A DNA stretch of 16,068 bases. Source: Soehngenia sp035406565. GTDB taxonomy: Bacteria; Bacillota; Clostridia; Tissierellales; Tissierellaceae. Both the position numbers and the translations under genes were made by a program. This document shows positions 1 to 6,579 of the stretch, in pieces (position 1 is the first letter of the stretch; each line of letters begins with the position of its first letter). Under the pieces are notes generated by a model. That model saw only the letters and a list, made by a program, of their open reading frames with translations, searched no databases and was not told the DNA's origin. The stretch covers positions 1-16,068 of the forward strand of contig DAONLG010000030.1 of NCBI GenBank assembly GCA_035406565.1. The letters are read 5' to 3'.

Positions 1-410
1 AAAGTATCATAATCAAGCCCAACTAATTCCATAGCGTCCCTGACCCTTAATTCTATCTCCTCTTCTGTCAATCCTAAATTCTTTGGGCCAAATGCAATGT
101 CTTTGTAAATAGTTTCTTCGAAGAGCTGATGCTCAGGATATTGAAAAACTAAGCCTACTTTTTTACGTATTTCCTTCATCTTTGTTTCAGGATTTGTAAT
201 ATCGACCCCATCGACTATTATTTTCCCACTCGTAGGTTTGATAAGCCCATTTAAATGTTGAACAAGTGTCGATTTTCCAGAGCCTGTATGTCCTATTAGA
301 CCTACAAAATCCCCTTCTTCAATGGATATGGATATGTCATCTAATGCTTTTTTTTCAAATGGTGTTCCAATATTGTATATAAAGTTTAAGTTTTCAATAT
401 TTATAATCAT
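1..410 (-). CDS. ecfA2: Energy-coupling factor transporter ATPase EcfA2, C-terminus cut by window edge
   Basis: This is the second of the two ABC ATPases that power an ECF-type vitamin or cofactor importer; it would pair with EcfA1 and bind EcfT at the inner face of the membrane. Only the first 136 residues are visible. They include Walker A (GHTGSGKST, residues 40–48) and the Q-loop (VFQYPEHQLFEET, Q90), whose H-Q-L-F form is typical of EcfA2. The LSGGQ signature, Walker B and switch histidine lie beyond the edge. The ATG overlaps the ecfA1 stop by four bases (ATGA), so the two are translationally coupled. Order after rplQ is the standard Firmicutes ecfA1–ecfA2–ecfT arrangement, so ecfT is expected next, outside the window. 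The transported substrate cannot be told from the ATPase. Confidence 0.93.
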   Translation of the reverse strand, partial: MIINIENLNFIYNIGTPFEKKALDDISISIEEGDFVGLIGHTGSGKSTLVQHLNGLIKPTSGKIIVDGVDITNPETKMKEIRKKVGLVFQYPEHQLFEETIYKDIAFGPKNLGLTEEEIELRVRDAMELVGLDYDT

Positions 411-1243
411 ATCGCTTCCACCAGCTCCTCAATTGTAATGCAATCTTTTCTTATGTCAAAACCTTCTTTTCTAAGCTCATAAGCAAGTTCAGTAACTTGG
501 GGAACATCTAGCCCAAGTTTTTTTAATGTTTCAACTTGAGTAAATATTTCTCTTGGAGTTCCCATGAGCACATTTTCTCCTTCATTTAACACCATAACTC
601 GATCTGCCATGACAGCTTCGTCCATGTAATGAGTTATCAGCACTATGGTCTTATTCTTATCCTTGTTTAGCTTTTTTATAGTCTCCATGACTTCTTTTCT
701 TCCAGATGGATCTAGCATAGCTGTAGGTTCATCAAAGATTATGCAATCTGGTTCCATAGCTAAAATGCCTGCTATAGCTACTCTTTGCTTTTGCCCACCA
801 GACAAAAGATGTGGTGCGTGCTTTTTGTATTCACTCATTCCCACTGCTTCTAAAGAATCATCTACTCTCTTTCTTATTTCTTCAGGAGGTATGCCTAAAT
901 TTTCTGGCCCAAAAGCGACATCTTCTTCGACAATGGTCGCAACTATCTGGTTATCTGGATTTTGAAAAACCATGCCAGCTTTACTTCTTATGTCCCATAT
1001 TTTATCTTCATCTTTAGTGTTTATGCCGTTTACATATACTTCTCCTCTTGTAGGAAGTATCATTCCATTCATCATCTTCGCTAATGTTGACTTGCCAGAT
1101 CCATTGTGACCTAATATAGCTAAAAATTCTCCTCTTTTTATTTCAAGGCTTAAATCTTTAACTGCAAGTTGTATGGACTCATCAACATAGGATTTATATT
1201 CATAACTGACATTTTCTATATTTATCATAATTTCGTTTTCCAT
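407..1243 (-). CDS. ecfA1: Energy-coupling factor transporter ATPase EcfA1
   Basis: This is a complete 278-residue ABC ATPase of the CbiO/EcfA family. Walker A is GHNGSGKST (45–53), the Q-loop is VFQNPDNQ (92–99), the signature is LSGGQ (147–151), Walker B is CIIFDE (167–172), and H205 is the switch histidine. All catalytic elements are intact. The family forms a heterodimer with EcfA2 that drives EcfT and exchangeable substrate-binding S subunits. The ATG was chosen because GAGGAG lies a few bases upstream; an internal ATG five codons later (MINIENVSYEY) is the usual family start and remains possible. The gene sits behind a hairpin and has its own candidate promoter, so it is probably not dependent on the ribosomal operon. 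Confidence 0.95.
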   Translation of the reverse strand: MENEIMINIENVSYEYKSYVDESIQLAVKDLSLEIKRGEFLAILGHNGSGKSTLAKMMNGMILPTRGEVYVNGINTKDEDKIWDIRSKAGMVFQNPDNQIVATIVEEDVAFGPENLGIPPEEIRKRVDDSLEAVGMSEYKKHAPHLLSGGQKQRVAIAGILAMEPDCIIFDEPTAMLDPSGRKEVMETIKKLNKDKNKTIVLITHYMDEAVMADRVMVLNEGENVLMGTPREIFTQVETLKKLGLDVPQVTELAYELRKEGFDIRKDCITIEELVEAI

Positions 1244-1278
1244 TCGAGTCTCCTCTGAACTAAATGTATTCTCAACTT

Positions 1279-1307
1279 AATATAACATATTGATAATTTG
1301 ATTGCAA
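1279..1307 (-). promoter_or_regulatory. Candidate sigma-A promoter for ecfA1-ecfA2
   Basis: On the minus strand TTGCAA (1302–1307, 4 of 6 matches to the -35 consensus) is separated by 17 bases from TATATT (1279–1284, 5 of 6 to the -10). TGT immediately precedes the -10, giving an extended -10 (TGnTATATT). Transcription would begin near 1272, about 28 bases before the ecfA1 start, leaving room only for the ribosome binding site. It lies between a terminator-like hairpin and the gene, which fits an independent transcription unit. This is the best-formed promoter in the window. Confidence 0.6.
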
Positions 1308-1325
1308 TTGTAGTTTAATTAAGAT

Positions 1326-1361
1326 AAATAGCACAAAGGGACTAAGCTTTAACTTAATCCC
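1326..1361 (-). terminator. Probable intrinsic terminator of the alpha operon (after rplQ)
   Basis: Read on the minus strand, GGGATTAAG (1353–1361) pairs with CTTAGTCCC (1338–1346) around a six-base loop, nine base pairs with one G-U. It is followed by TTTGTGCTATTT, a weak, interrupted U-tract. The position, after rplQ and before the ecfA1 promoter, is where an end-of-operon terminator is expected. The hairpin directly abuts the N-run at 1362, so the stem may continue into unsequenced bases. Confidence 0.55.
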
Positions 1362-1461
1362 NNNNNNNNNNNNNNNNNNNNNNNNNNNNNNNNNNNNNNN
1401 NNNNNNNNNNNNNNNNNNNNNNNNNNNNNNNNNNNNNNNNNNNNNNNNNNNNNNNNNNNNN
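1362..1461. other. Assembly gap (100 Ns)
   Basis: Exactly 100 unknown bases lie inside rplQ. A round 100 is a common placeholder for a gap of unknown size. It is too short to hold the rest of L17, so the real missing sequence must be longer. Confidence 0.97.
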
Positions 1462-1484
1462 CCAAGTTTTCTTAATGTTGTCAT
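1462..1484 (-). CDS. rplQ: 50S ribosomal protein L17, only the N-terminus visible before the assembly gap
   Basis: Seven full codons, MTTLRKL, plus the first two bases of a Gly codon are readable before the Ns. The Arg-Lys-Leu-Gly start is characteristic of L17 (family pattern R-K-L-G-R), and L17 is the expected gene after rpoA. The ATG is preceded by GGAGGG at normal spacing. L17 binds 23S rRNA in the large subunit near the exit tunnel. The sequence on the far side of the gap shows no L17-like C-terminus in any frame, so the remainder of about 105 residues is entirely missing. Identification rests on eight codons plus position. Confidence 0.85.
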
Positions 1485-1509
1485 TTCATTCCCTCCTTGC
1501 TTGTAAAAA

Positions 1510-2457
1510 TTACTCCTCGCTTTTCTTTAGACTAAGGCCTAATTCGGCAAGTTTTTTCTGAACTTCTTCTAGCGATTTTTTCCCAAGGTTTCTAACTTTC
1601 ATCATGTCTTCTTCTGTTTTTTGAGTTAATTCTTCTACAGTGTTTATGCCAGCTCTTTTTAGGCAGTTGTAGCTTCTTACCGACAAGTCTAATTCTTCAA
1701 CTGTCATCTCTAAAGCTTTTCCTTTAGGTTCTTCTTCTTTTTCAACCATTATCTCTACATCATTTACTCTATCAGTTAACCCCACGAAAAGATTCAAATG
1801 TTCCATGAGTATTTTAGCACCTAGGGAGGTTGCTTCATCTGCACTCATAGTCCCGTTAGTCCAAACTTCAAGCTCTAATTTATCGTAGTCTGTGATTTGC
1901 CCAACTCTTGTGTTGCCTACATGGAAATTAACTTTCGTAACTGGTGTGAAGAGTGAATCTACTGGAATGACTCCAACAGCTTGCCCTTCTTTTTTGTTTT
2001 TATCGGCTAAATAATAGCCTCTTCCTTTTATGAGTTCCATTTCCATATAAAGTTTTGCACCTTCGCTTATTGTTGCAATGTGCAAATCTTTATTTACTAT
2101 TTCAACATCTGCCCCTGTTTTTATGTCTCCTGCTTTTACTTCCTTTGGCCCTTCTTCATCTATTATCAAAGTTACAGGTTCATCAGCATACATTATTGCA
2201 GCAATATCTTTAATGTTGAGGATGATTTCAGGTACATCTTCTACCACCCCTGGAACAGTAGAAAATTCATGCATTACGCCTTGAATTTTTATTGTTGAGA
2301 TTGCTGCACCTGGTAATGAGGATAGAAGTACTCTTCTTAAAGAATTCCCCAATGTAGTCCCATAACCCCTCTCTAGTGGTTCAACTACAAATTTGCCATA
2401 TGTTCCATCTTCAGATAATTCTTCTACTTCTATCTTTGGCCTTTCGATTTCTATCAT
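1510..2457 (-). CDS. rpoA: DNA-directed RNA polymerase subunit alpha
   Basis: This is a complete alpha subunit of 315 residues, close to the usual 314–315 in Firmicutes. The N-terminal domain (about 1–230), which dimerises and assembles beta and beta', carries the conserved TLGNSLRRVLLSSLPG segment near residues 35–50. An acidic/Lys linker follows, then the C-terminal domain from about 250, with RSYNCLK starting at R261 and NLGKKSL near 290–296, the residues that contact UP-element DNA and activators. I chose the ATG at 2457, which gives the family start MIEIERPK ten bases after GGAGG. A TTG two codons upstream is in frame but only four bases from GGAGG. The 54-base gap after rpsD is longer than most here and may hold a promoter. 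Confidence 0.98.
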   Translation of the reverse strand: MIEIERPKIEVEELSEDGTYGKFVVEPLERGYGTTLGNSLRRVLLSSLPGAAISTIKIQGVMHEFSTVPGVVEDVPEIILNIKDIAAIMYADEPVTLIIDEEGPKEVKAGDIKTGADVEIVNKDLHIATISEGAKLYMEMELIKGRGYYLADKNKKEGQAVGVIPVDSLFTPVTKVNFHVGNTRVGQITDYDKLELEVWTNGTMSADEATSLGAKILMEHLNLFVGLTDRVNDVEIMVEKEEEPKGKALEMTVEELDLSVRSYNCLKRAGINTVEELTQKTEEDMMKVRNLGKKSLEEVQKKLAELGLSLKKSEE

Positions 2458-2483
2458 AAACAATAACCCTCCTTGAAAAAGTT

Positions 2484-2514
2484 TTTATATGGACGAGGGC
2501 AACTAGTTTTGCAA
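2484..2514 (-). promoter_or_regulatory. Weak candidate promoter upstream of rpoA
   Basis: The minus strand has TTGCAA (2509–2514) and TATAAA (2484–2489, 5 of 6 to the -10) in the rpsD–rpoA gap, with a 19-base spacer that is longer than ideal. The -35 element overlaps the end of rpsD only slightly. It could give extra rpoA–rplQ transcription, but AT-rich DNA yields such matches by chance. Confidence 0.25.
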
Positions 2515-2517
2515 TTA

Positions 2518-3141
2518 TTATTTTGAATATAACTCAACTATTAAGTGCTCTTCTACAGGAAGATCTATGTCTTCTCTAGAAGGTTGAGTTACAATAGTAC
2601 CTCTCATTTTTTCAACGTCTACGTCTACCCATGGAACAGTATTTCCAGCTCTGTTTTCCATTAATGCTTTGAATTTATCGCTTGATTTACTTTTTTCTTT
2701 TACTTCTATCGTATCTCCAACATTTGTTATAAGAGATGGTATATCTGCTTTTCTTCCGTTTAGAAGGAAATGACCATGTGTTACTAATTGTCTTGCTTCT
2801 GCTCTTGATGAAGCAAATCCCATTCTATATACGACATTGTCTAGTCTTAATTCTAATAATCTGAGTAAGTTTTCCCCAGTTATGCCTTTCATCTTGTCTG
2901 CTTTATCGAAGTACATTCTCATTTGTGATTCTGTTAAACCATAAAATCTACGTACTTTTTGTTTTTCTCTAAGCTGCATACCGTATTCAGTTGATTTTTT
3001 TCTACTTTGTCCATGTTGTCCTGGTGCAAAGTTTCTTTTATTTAAAGCGCATTTGTCGCTGTAACATCTGTCGCCTTTTAAATATAATTTTGTGCCTTCT
3101 CTTCGGCAAAGTCTGCAGCTTGGTCCTGTATATCTTGACAT
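2518..3141 (-). CDS. rpsD: 30S ribosomal protein S4, zinc-binding form
   Basis: S4 is a primary 16S rRNA binder that nucleates assembly of the small-subunit body and shapes decoding fidelity. The protein is 207 residues, near the 200–209 usual in the family. The N-terminus has C9, C12, C26 and C31 (CRLC…CYSDKC), the Cys4 zinc site of the C+ form. The S4 RNA-binding domain follows at about residues 97–160 (LDNVVYRMGFASSRAEARQL). The ATG follows GGAGGTG at good spacing. The gene lies in the alpha group between rpsK and rpoA, as in most Clostridia, whereas B. subtilis has moved rpsD elsewhere. S4 represses its operon in E. coli; no equivalent site is evident here. Confidence 0.98.
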   Translation of the reverse strand: MSRYTGPSCRLCRREGTKLYLKGDRCYSDKCALNKRNFAPGQHGQSRKKSTEYGMQLREKQKVRRFYGLTESQMRMYFDKADKMKGITGENLLRLLELRLDNVVYRMGFASSRAEARQLVTHGHFLLNGRKADIPSLITNVGDTIEVKEKSKSSDKFKALMENRAGNTVPWVDVDVEKMRGTIVTQPSREDIDLPVEEHLIVELYSK

Positions 3142-3159
3142 CTATTTGTACACCTCCTG

Positions 3160-3558
3160 TTATACTCTTCTTCTCTTAGGTGGCCTGCAGCCATTGTGAG
3201 GAATTGGAGTTACATCTTTAATTAAGCTTACTTCAAGTCCTGAAGCTTGAAGTGATCTTATAGCTGCTTCTCTACCTGAGCCAGGTCCCTTAACATATAC
3301 TTCTACTGTCTTTAATCCATGTTCCATAGCTTTCTTTGCTGCTTCTTCTGCAGCTTCTTGTGCAGCAAATGGAGTTGATTTTCTTGAACCTCTAAAGCCT
3401 AATTGACCTGCTGAAGCCCATGAAATTACATTCCCTTGCATATCTGTCAAAGTTACCATTGTATTATTAAAAGTAGAGGATATGTGAGCTTGTCCTCTTT
3501 CTATATTTTTACGTTCTCTTCTTTTTACACGTGTGGTTTTACCTTTTTTTGGTGCCAA
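3160..3558 (-). CDS. rpsK: 30S ribosomal protein S11 (TTG start)
   Basis: S11 sits on the platform of the small subunit near the mRNA exit and works with S7, S18 and S21. It is 132 residues, slightly longer than the 128–131 typical of the family. The conserved C-terminal IPHNGCRPPKRRR is intact, and the central GFRGSRKSTPFAAQ block is clear. The start codon is TTG, read as Met, eight bases downstream of GGAGG. No ATG lies between this SD and the conserved N-terminal region, and the first downstream Met is inside the fold. The gene is 18 bases from rpsM and 18 from rpsD, so it is co-transcribed. Confidence 0.96.
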   Translation of the reverse strand: MAPKKGKTTRVKRRERKNIERGQAHISSTFNNTMVTLTDMQGNVISWASAGQLGFRGSRKSTPFAAQEAAEEAAKKAMEHGLKTVEVYVKGPGSGREAAIRSLQASGLEVSLIKDVTPIPHNGCRPPKRRRV

Positions 3559-3576
3559 CTTGCTTCCCTCCTTTTC

Positions 3577-3939
3577 CTACTTGTTCTTAGTAGCTAATTT
3601 CTTAGGACCTTTTCTAGTCCTTGCATTTGTCTTTGTCCTTTGACCTCTTACTGGAAGCCCTCTTTTGTGTCTGATTCCCCTGTAGCAGTTGATATCTTTT
3701 AATCTCTTTATGTTCATAGCTACTTCTCTTCTCAAATCGCCTTCTACTCTATAAGTGTCTATGACTGCTCTAAGATTTGCGATTTCAGATTCTGTCAAGT
3801 CTTTTACTCTAGTATCTGGGTTGACTCCAGCTTTTTTAAGAATTTCATTAGCTCTTGGTCTGCCGATACCATAAATATATGTTAAACCGATCTCTACCCT
3901 TTTATCTCTTGGTAAGTCTACGCCTGCAATTCTGGCCAT
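3577..3939 (-). CDS. rpsM: 30S ribosomal protein S13
   Basis: S13 lies in the head of the small subunit, contacts the P-site tRNA through its basic tail and forms bridges to L5 of the large subunit. It is 120 residues, typical of the family. The N-terminus MARIAGVDLPRDKRV is standard, a helix-two-turn-helix region covers about 15–60, and RGIRHKRGLPVRGQRTKTNA begins near residue 87. The tail is Lys/Arg-rich. GGAGGTG precedes the ATG. It opens the alpha group, 27 bases after rpmJ. Confidence 0.98.
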   Translation of the reverse strand: MARIAGVDLPRDKRVEIGLTYIYGIGRPRANEILKKAGVNPDTRVKDLTESEIANLRAVIDTYRVEGDLRREVAMNIKRLKDINCYRGIRHKRGLPVRGQRTKTNARTRKGPKKLATKNK

Positions 3940-3966
3940 AAATTTGGTACACCTCCTATTTAAATA

Positions 3967-4080
3967 TTAACCTTGTCTTTGTTTGTGTTTTGGGTTTTCA
4001 CAGATAACCATTACTTTCCCATTTCTTTTTATGATTTTACATTTTTCGCACATCTTTTTAACGGATGGTCTTACTTTCAT
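3967..4080 (-). CDS. rpmJ: 50S ribosomal protein L36, zinc-binding form
   Basis: This small gene encodes 37 residues beginning MKVRPSVKKMCEKCK and ending PKHKQRQG, the exact size and layout of bacterial L36. C11, C14, C27 and H32 form the zinc ribbon, so it is the C+ type. L36 binds 23S rRNA at the base of the L7/L12 stalk region and is one of the last proteins added during assembly. GGAGGG precedes the ATG at good spacing. It sits between infA and rpsM as in most Firmicutes. Confidence 0.97.
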   Translation of the reverse strand: MKVRPSVKKMCEKCKIIKRNGKVMVICENPKHKQRQG

Positions 4081-4095
4081 ATTATCCCTCCTATG

Positions 4096-4314
4096 CTACT
4101 TGTTTCTCCAAGTAATCCTGCCCCTAGTTAGATCGTATGGTGATAATTCTACGGTAACTTTATCTCCAGGAAGAATTCTAATGTAGTTCATTCTTAATTT
4201 CCCAGAAATATGGGCTAAAATTTCATGACCGTTCTCTAGTCTTACTTTAAAAATGGCATTTGGAAGTGCATCTACTACTGTGCCTTCAACTTCTATAACA
4301 TCTTTTTTAGCCAT
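4096..4314 (-). CDS. infA: Translation initiation factor IF-1
   Basis: The protein has 72 residues, the usual IF-1 length, and consists of a single S1-like OB fold. It begins MAKKDVIEVEGTVVDALPNA, has HISGKLRMNYIRILPGDKV in the middle and ends DLTRGRITWRNK, all strongly conserved. IF-1 occupies the A site of the 30S subunit during initiation and helps IF-2 and IF-3 select the initiator tRNA. GGAGG lies 11 bases before the ATG, slightly far. Neighbours are the KOW gene (28-base gap) and rpmJ (15-base gap). Confidence 0.98.
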   Translation of the reverse strand: MAKKDVIEVEGTVVDALPNAIFKVRLENGHEILAHISGKLRMNYIRILPGDKVTVELSPYDLTRGRITWRNK

Positions 4315-4342
4315 TGGATTTCGAACCTCCTGTTCTATCTAT

Positions 4343-4624
4343 TTAGAAACTCTTATTGAAAGGTTCTAAGATTTTCCTTACATATGAATTATTTATTCTA
4401 ATATTATTTTCAATCTTGTTTTTGAATTCTTGTAATACTGTATTATAGACAACTAAATGCTTTACTTTCTTCTTTTTTGGGTTATCTAATTTTCTTAAAT
4501 CTCCGTCTACGACATATACATATTCTTTATCTATTATGTCTAAAACCACGAAAATTCTTCCTTTATCTCGCCCAGCTCTTGACTTAACCACCTGCCCGAT
4601 GGATAAGTCATCAGTGGAATCCAT
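4343..4624 (-). CDS. KOW-domain RNA-binding protein (YbzG/L14e-like)
   Basis: A small 93-residue protein whose first half resembles the KOW fold of ribosomal L14e-like proteins: IGQVVKSRAGRDKGRIFVV (about 9–27) is the KOW motif, followed by a VVDGDLRKLDNPKKKK strand-and-basic-tail segment near 38–53. The second half is Lys/Asn-rich and not recognised. Proteins of this kind sit just before infA in many Firmicutes (ybzG in B. subtilis) and are thought to bind RNA or the ribosome, but their role is not established. I start at the ATG giving MDSTDD; a GTG 12 bases upstream is in frame but lies within the GAGGTG ribosome binding site. The gene begins 16 bases after adk, where map would normally lie. 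Confidence 0.85.
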   Translation of the reverse strand: MDSTDDLSIGQVVKSRAGRDKGRIFVVLDIIDKEYVYVVDGDLRKLDNPKKKKVKHLVVYNTVLQEFKNKIENNIRINNSYVRKILEPFNKSF

Positions 4625-4640
4625 TATAGTTTTCACCTCT

Positions 4641-5285
4641 TTATTTTTCCAAAGCGTTTATTATTTCCTTAAATGTGTCCTCAATAGACTGTGCTCCGTC
4701 AATGTTAACGAGAAGGTCTTTATCTTTATAGTATTCAATCAGAGGTTTTGTTTGAGTCAAATAGACTTCTATCCTCTTTTTAACAGTTTCTTCTTTGTCA
4801 TCATCTCTTTGATAAAGTTCTCCGCCACATTGATCGCATATTCCATCTTGTTTAGGAGGATGAAACTTTATGTGGTAAGTAGCGCCGCAATTTTTACAGA
4901 GTCTCCTTCCAACTGCTCTTTCGATTAGAAGCTGTGTATCTAGAAATATATTTATCGCAGCATCAAGTTTAGTCCCCATTTTAGCTAACTCTTTATCTAA
5001 AGCTTCAGCTTGATTAATGGTCCTTGGGTAGCCATCTAATATAAAGCCATTTTCGCAGTCGCTTTTCTTTAGCCTGTCATTGACAATGTCTACAACTAGC
5101 TCATCTGGGACAAGTAGGCCAGCGTCTAGATATGATTTTACCTCTTTGCCTAGTTGTGTGTTTTCCTTTATGTTCATTCTAAATATATCTCCAGTTGATA
5201 TGTGGGGGATATTGTACCTTTTAACAATCGCCGATGCCTGTGTTCCTTTTCCAGCTCCTGGCGGCCCCAACAATATTAGCCTCAT
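4641..5285 (-). CDS. adk: Adenylate kinase, zinc-containing long form
   Basis: Adk interconverts ATP + AMP and two ADP in the cytoplasm. The 214-residue protein has the P-loop GPPGAGKGT (7–15), the AMP-binding region ISTGDIFR (29–36), DGYPRT (84–89, with Tyr where Phe is more usual), and a LID domain with C130, C133, C150 and C153. These four match the structural zinc positions of Gram-positive adenylate kinases such as that of Geobacillus stearothermophilus. GGAGATG precedes the ATG. It lies 19 bases after secY, and a GAGGTG site for the next gene starts within a few bases of its stop. Unusually, it is not followed by map. Confidence 0.98.
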   Translation of the reverse strand: MRLILLGPPGAGKGTQASAIVKRYNIPHISTGDIFRMNIKENTQLGKEVKSYLDAGLLVPDELVVDIVNDRLKKSDCENGFILDGYPRTINQAEALDKELAKMGTKLDAAINIFLDTQLLIERAVGRRLCKNCGATYHIKFHPPKQDGICDQCGGELYQRDDDKEETVKKRIEVYLTQTKPLIEYYKDKDLLVNIDGAQSIEDTFKEIINALEK

Positions 5286-5304
5286 TTCATCATCTCCTAA
5301 TTAA

Positions 5305-6579
5305 TTATTTTAAGAAACCTTTATAGTGTCTCATTAACATTTGAGATTCGATTTGTTTTACAGTTTCAAGAACTACACCTACAACGATAATTACTGCTGT
5401 TCCACTAAAGTTAACTTGCATTCCCATTATCCTTGATATAAGGATTGGAAGGGATGCGAGGATTGCCAGTGATACTCCTCCTACAAATGTGATTCTATTT
5501 ACAACCTTTTGCAAGTAATCTGATGTTGGTTTTCCAGGTCTTATCCCTGGGATAAATCCACCGTGTTGTTGTAAATTCTTTGAGTATTCAACAGTGTTAA
5601 ATTGAATAGCTGTGTAGAAGTAAGTAAAGAATATGATCAAAATAATATTTAATATCAAATAAATTATCAACCCTACTGTGCCTTGAGGTGTTAAATATTT
5701 AGTTATCCAGCTTGAAACTCCACCTTTCCAGAACAGTGAAATTGTTTGTGGTAGTGATAATAATGATGATGCAAATATTACTGGGATTACCCCTGCCATC
5801 AATACTTTGATTGGTATATGAGTGTTTTGCCCACCATACATTTTCCTTCCTACTACTCTTTTTGCATATTGTACTGGGATCTTTCTTTCTCCTTCTTGAA
5901 GAGCCACTACAAAAGCAACTGTCAATAACATAATTATTATATATATAATTATTGAGATAATGCTAACTTGTCCTGCTTGTACTAACCTTATTTTCGATAT
6001 AAAATCAGATGGTAATTTTGCAATTATACCTATGAAAATCAGTAATGAAATACCATTTCCAATTCCCTTTTCTGTAATCAGTTCACCAATCCACATCAAG
6101 AATGAAGTTCCTGCAACCATAGATAGTATAACTATTATATTTTGCATAGCATTTGTTGTTTCAAGTGCGGATCTGAATAAACCAAATGTGTAACCAGATG
6201 CTGTGATGACTGCAAGTAATACTGAACTGTATCTAGTAATTCTATTTATCTTTTTTCTACCTTCTTCTCCTTCTTTTGCTAATTCTTCTAATCTAGGAAT
6301 CGCAATTGTAAGAAGTTGAATGATGATAGATGCTGTAATATATGGATATATATTTGCTGCAAAGATACTAAAATTACTAAATGTTCCTCCTGCCATCATG
6401 TCTAAAAATTGTAATATGCTCCCTTGATTTGAACTAAATATAGATCTGATTATCTCTTTGTTCATAAAAGGAACAGGTATTGCTGCACCTAATCTTACAA
6501 CTCCTAGCATCAACATGGTAAATATCATTTTTTTTCTAAGTTCAGGTATCTTCCATGCATCTCTTAAGGTAGTAAGCAT
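5305..6579 (-). CDS. secY: Protein translocase subunit SecY
   Basis: SecY is the channel through which preproteins cross or enter the cytoplasmic membrane, with SecE, SecG and SecA. The 424 residues hold about ten hydrophobic segments (first near 18–36, last near 393–408). Conserved features are ITEKGIGNGISLLIF (168–182), the cytosolic loop QEGERKIPVQYAKRV (228–242), and the SecA/ribosome-binding loop GGFIPGIRPGKPT (340–352), in which R347 corresponds to the functionally important arginine of E. coli. The ATG immediately follows the rplO stop (TAGATG), and its Shine-Dalgarno sequence is inside rplO, so translation is probably coupled. Confidence 0.98.
   Translation of the reverse strand: MLTTLRDAWKIPELRKKMIFTMLMLGVVRLGAAIPVPFMNKEIIRSIFSSNQGSILQFLDMMAGGTFSNFSIFAANIYPYITASIIIQLLTIAIPRLEELAKEGEEGRKKINRITRYSSVLLAVITASGYTFGLFRSALETTNAMQNIIVILSMVAGTSFLMWIGELITEKGIGNGISLLIFIGIIAKLPSDFISKIRLVQAGQVSIISIIIYIIIMLLTVAFVVALQEGERKIPVQYAKRVVGRKMYGGQNTHIPIKVLMAGVIPVIFASSLLSLPQTISLFWKGGVSSWITKYLTPQGTVGLIIYLILNIILIIFFTYFYTAIQFNTVEYSKNLQQHGGFIPGIRPGKPTSDYLQKVVNRITFVGGVSLAILASLPILISRIMGMQVNFSGTAVIIVVGVVLETVKQIESQMLMRHYKGFLK

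Noticed and set aside
1272..1484. A 70-codon open frame running from the rplQ start through the N gap to 1272
   Set aside because: The Ns are translated as unknowns and the part beyond the gap (starting GIKLKLSPFVLF) is unlike L17 and covers the terminator hairpin and promoter; it is an artefact.
5935..5955. An alternating AT stretch resembling a microsatellite
   Set aside because: It encodes the Ile/Tyr-rich membrane segment of SecY (near residues 207–217) and is explained by coding.
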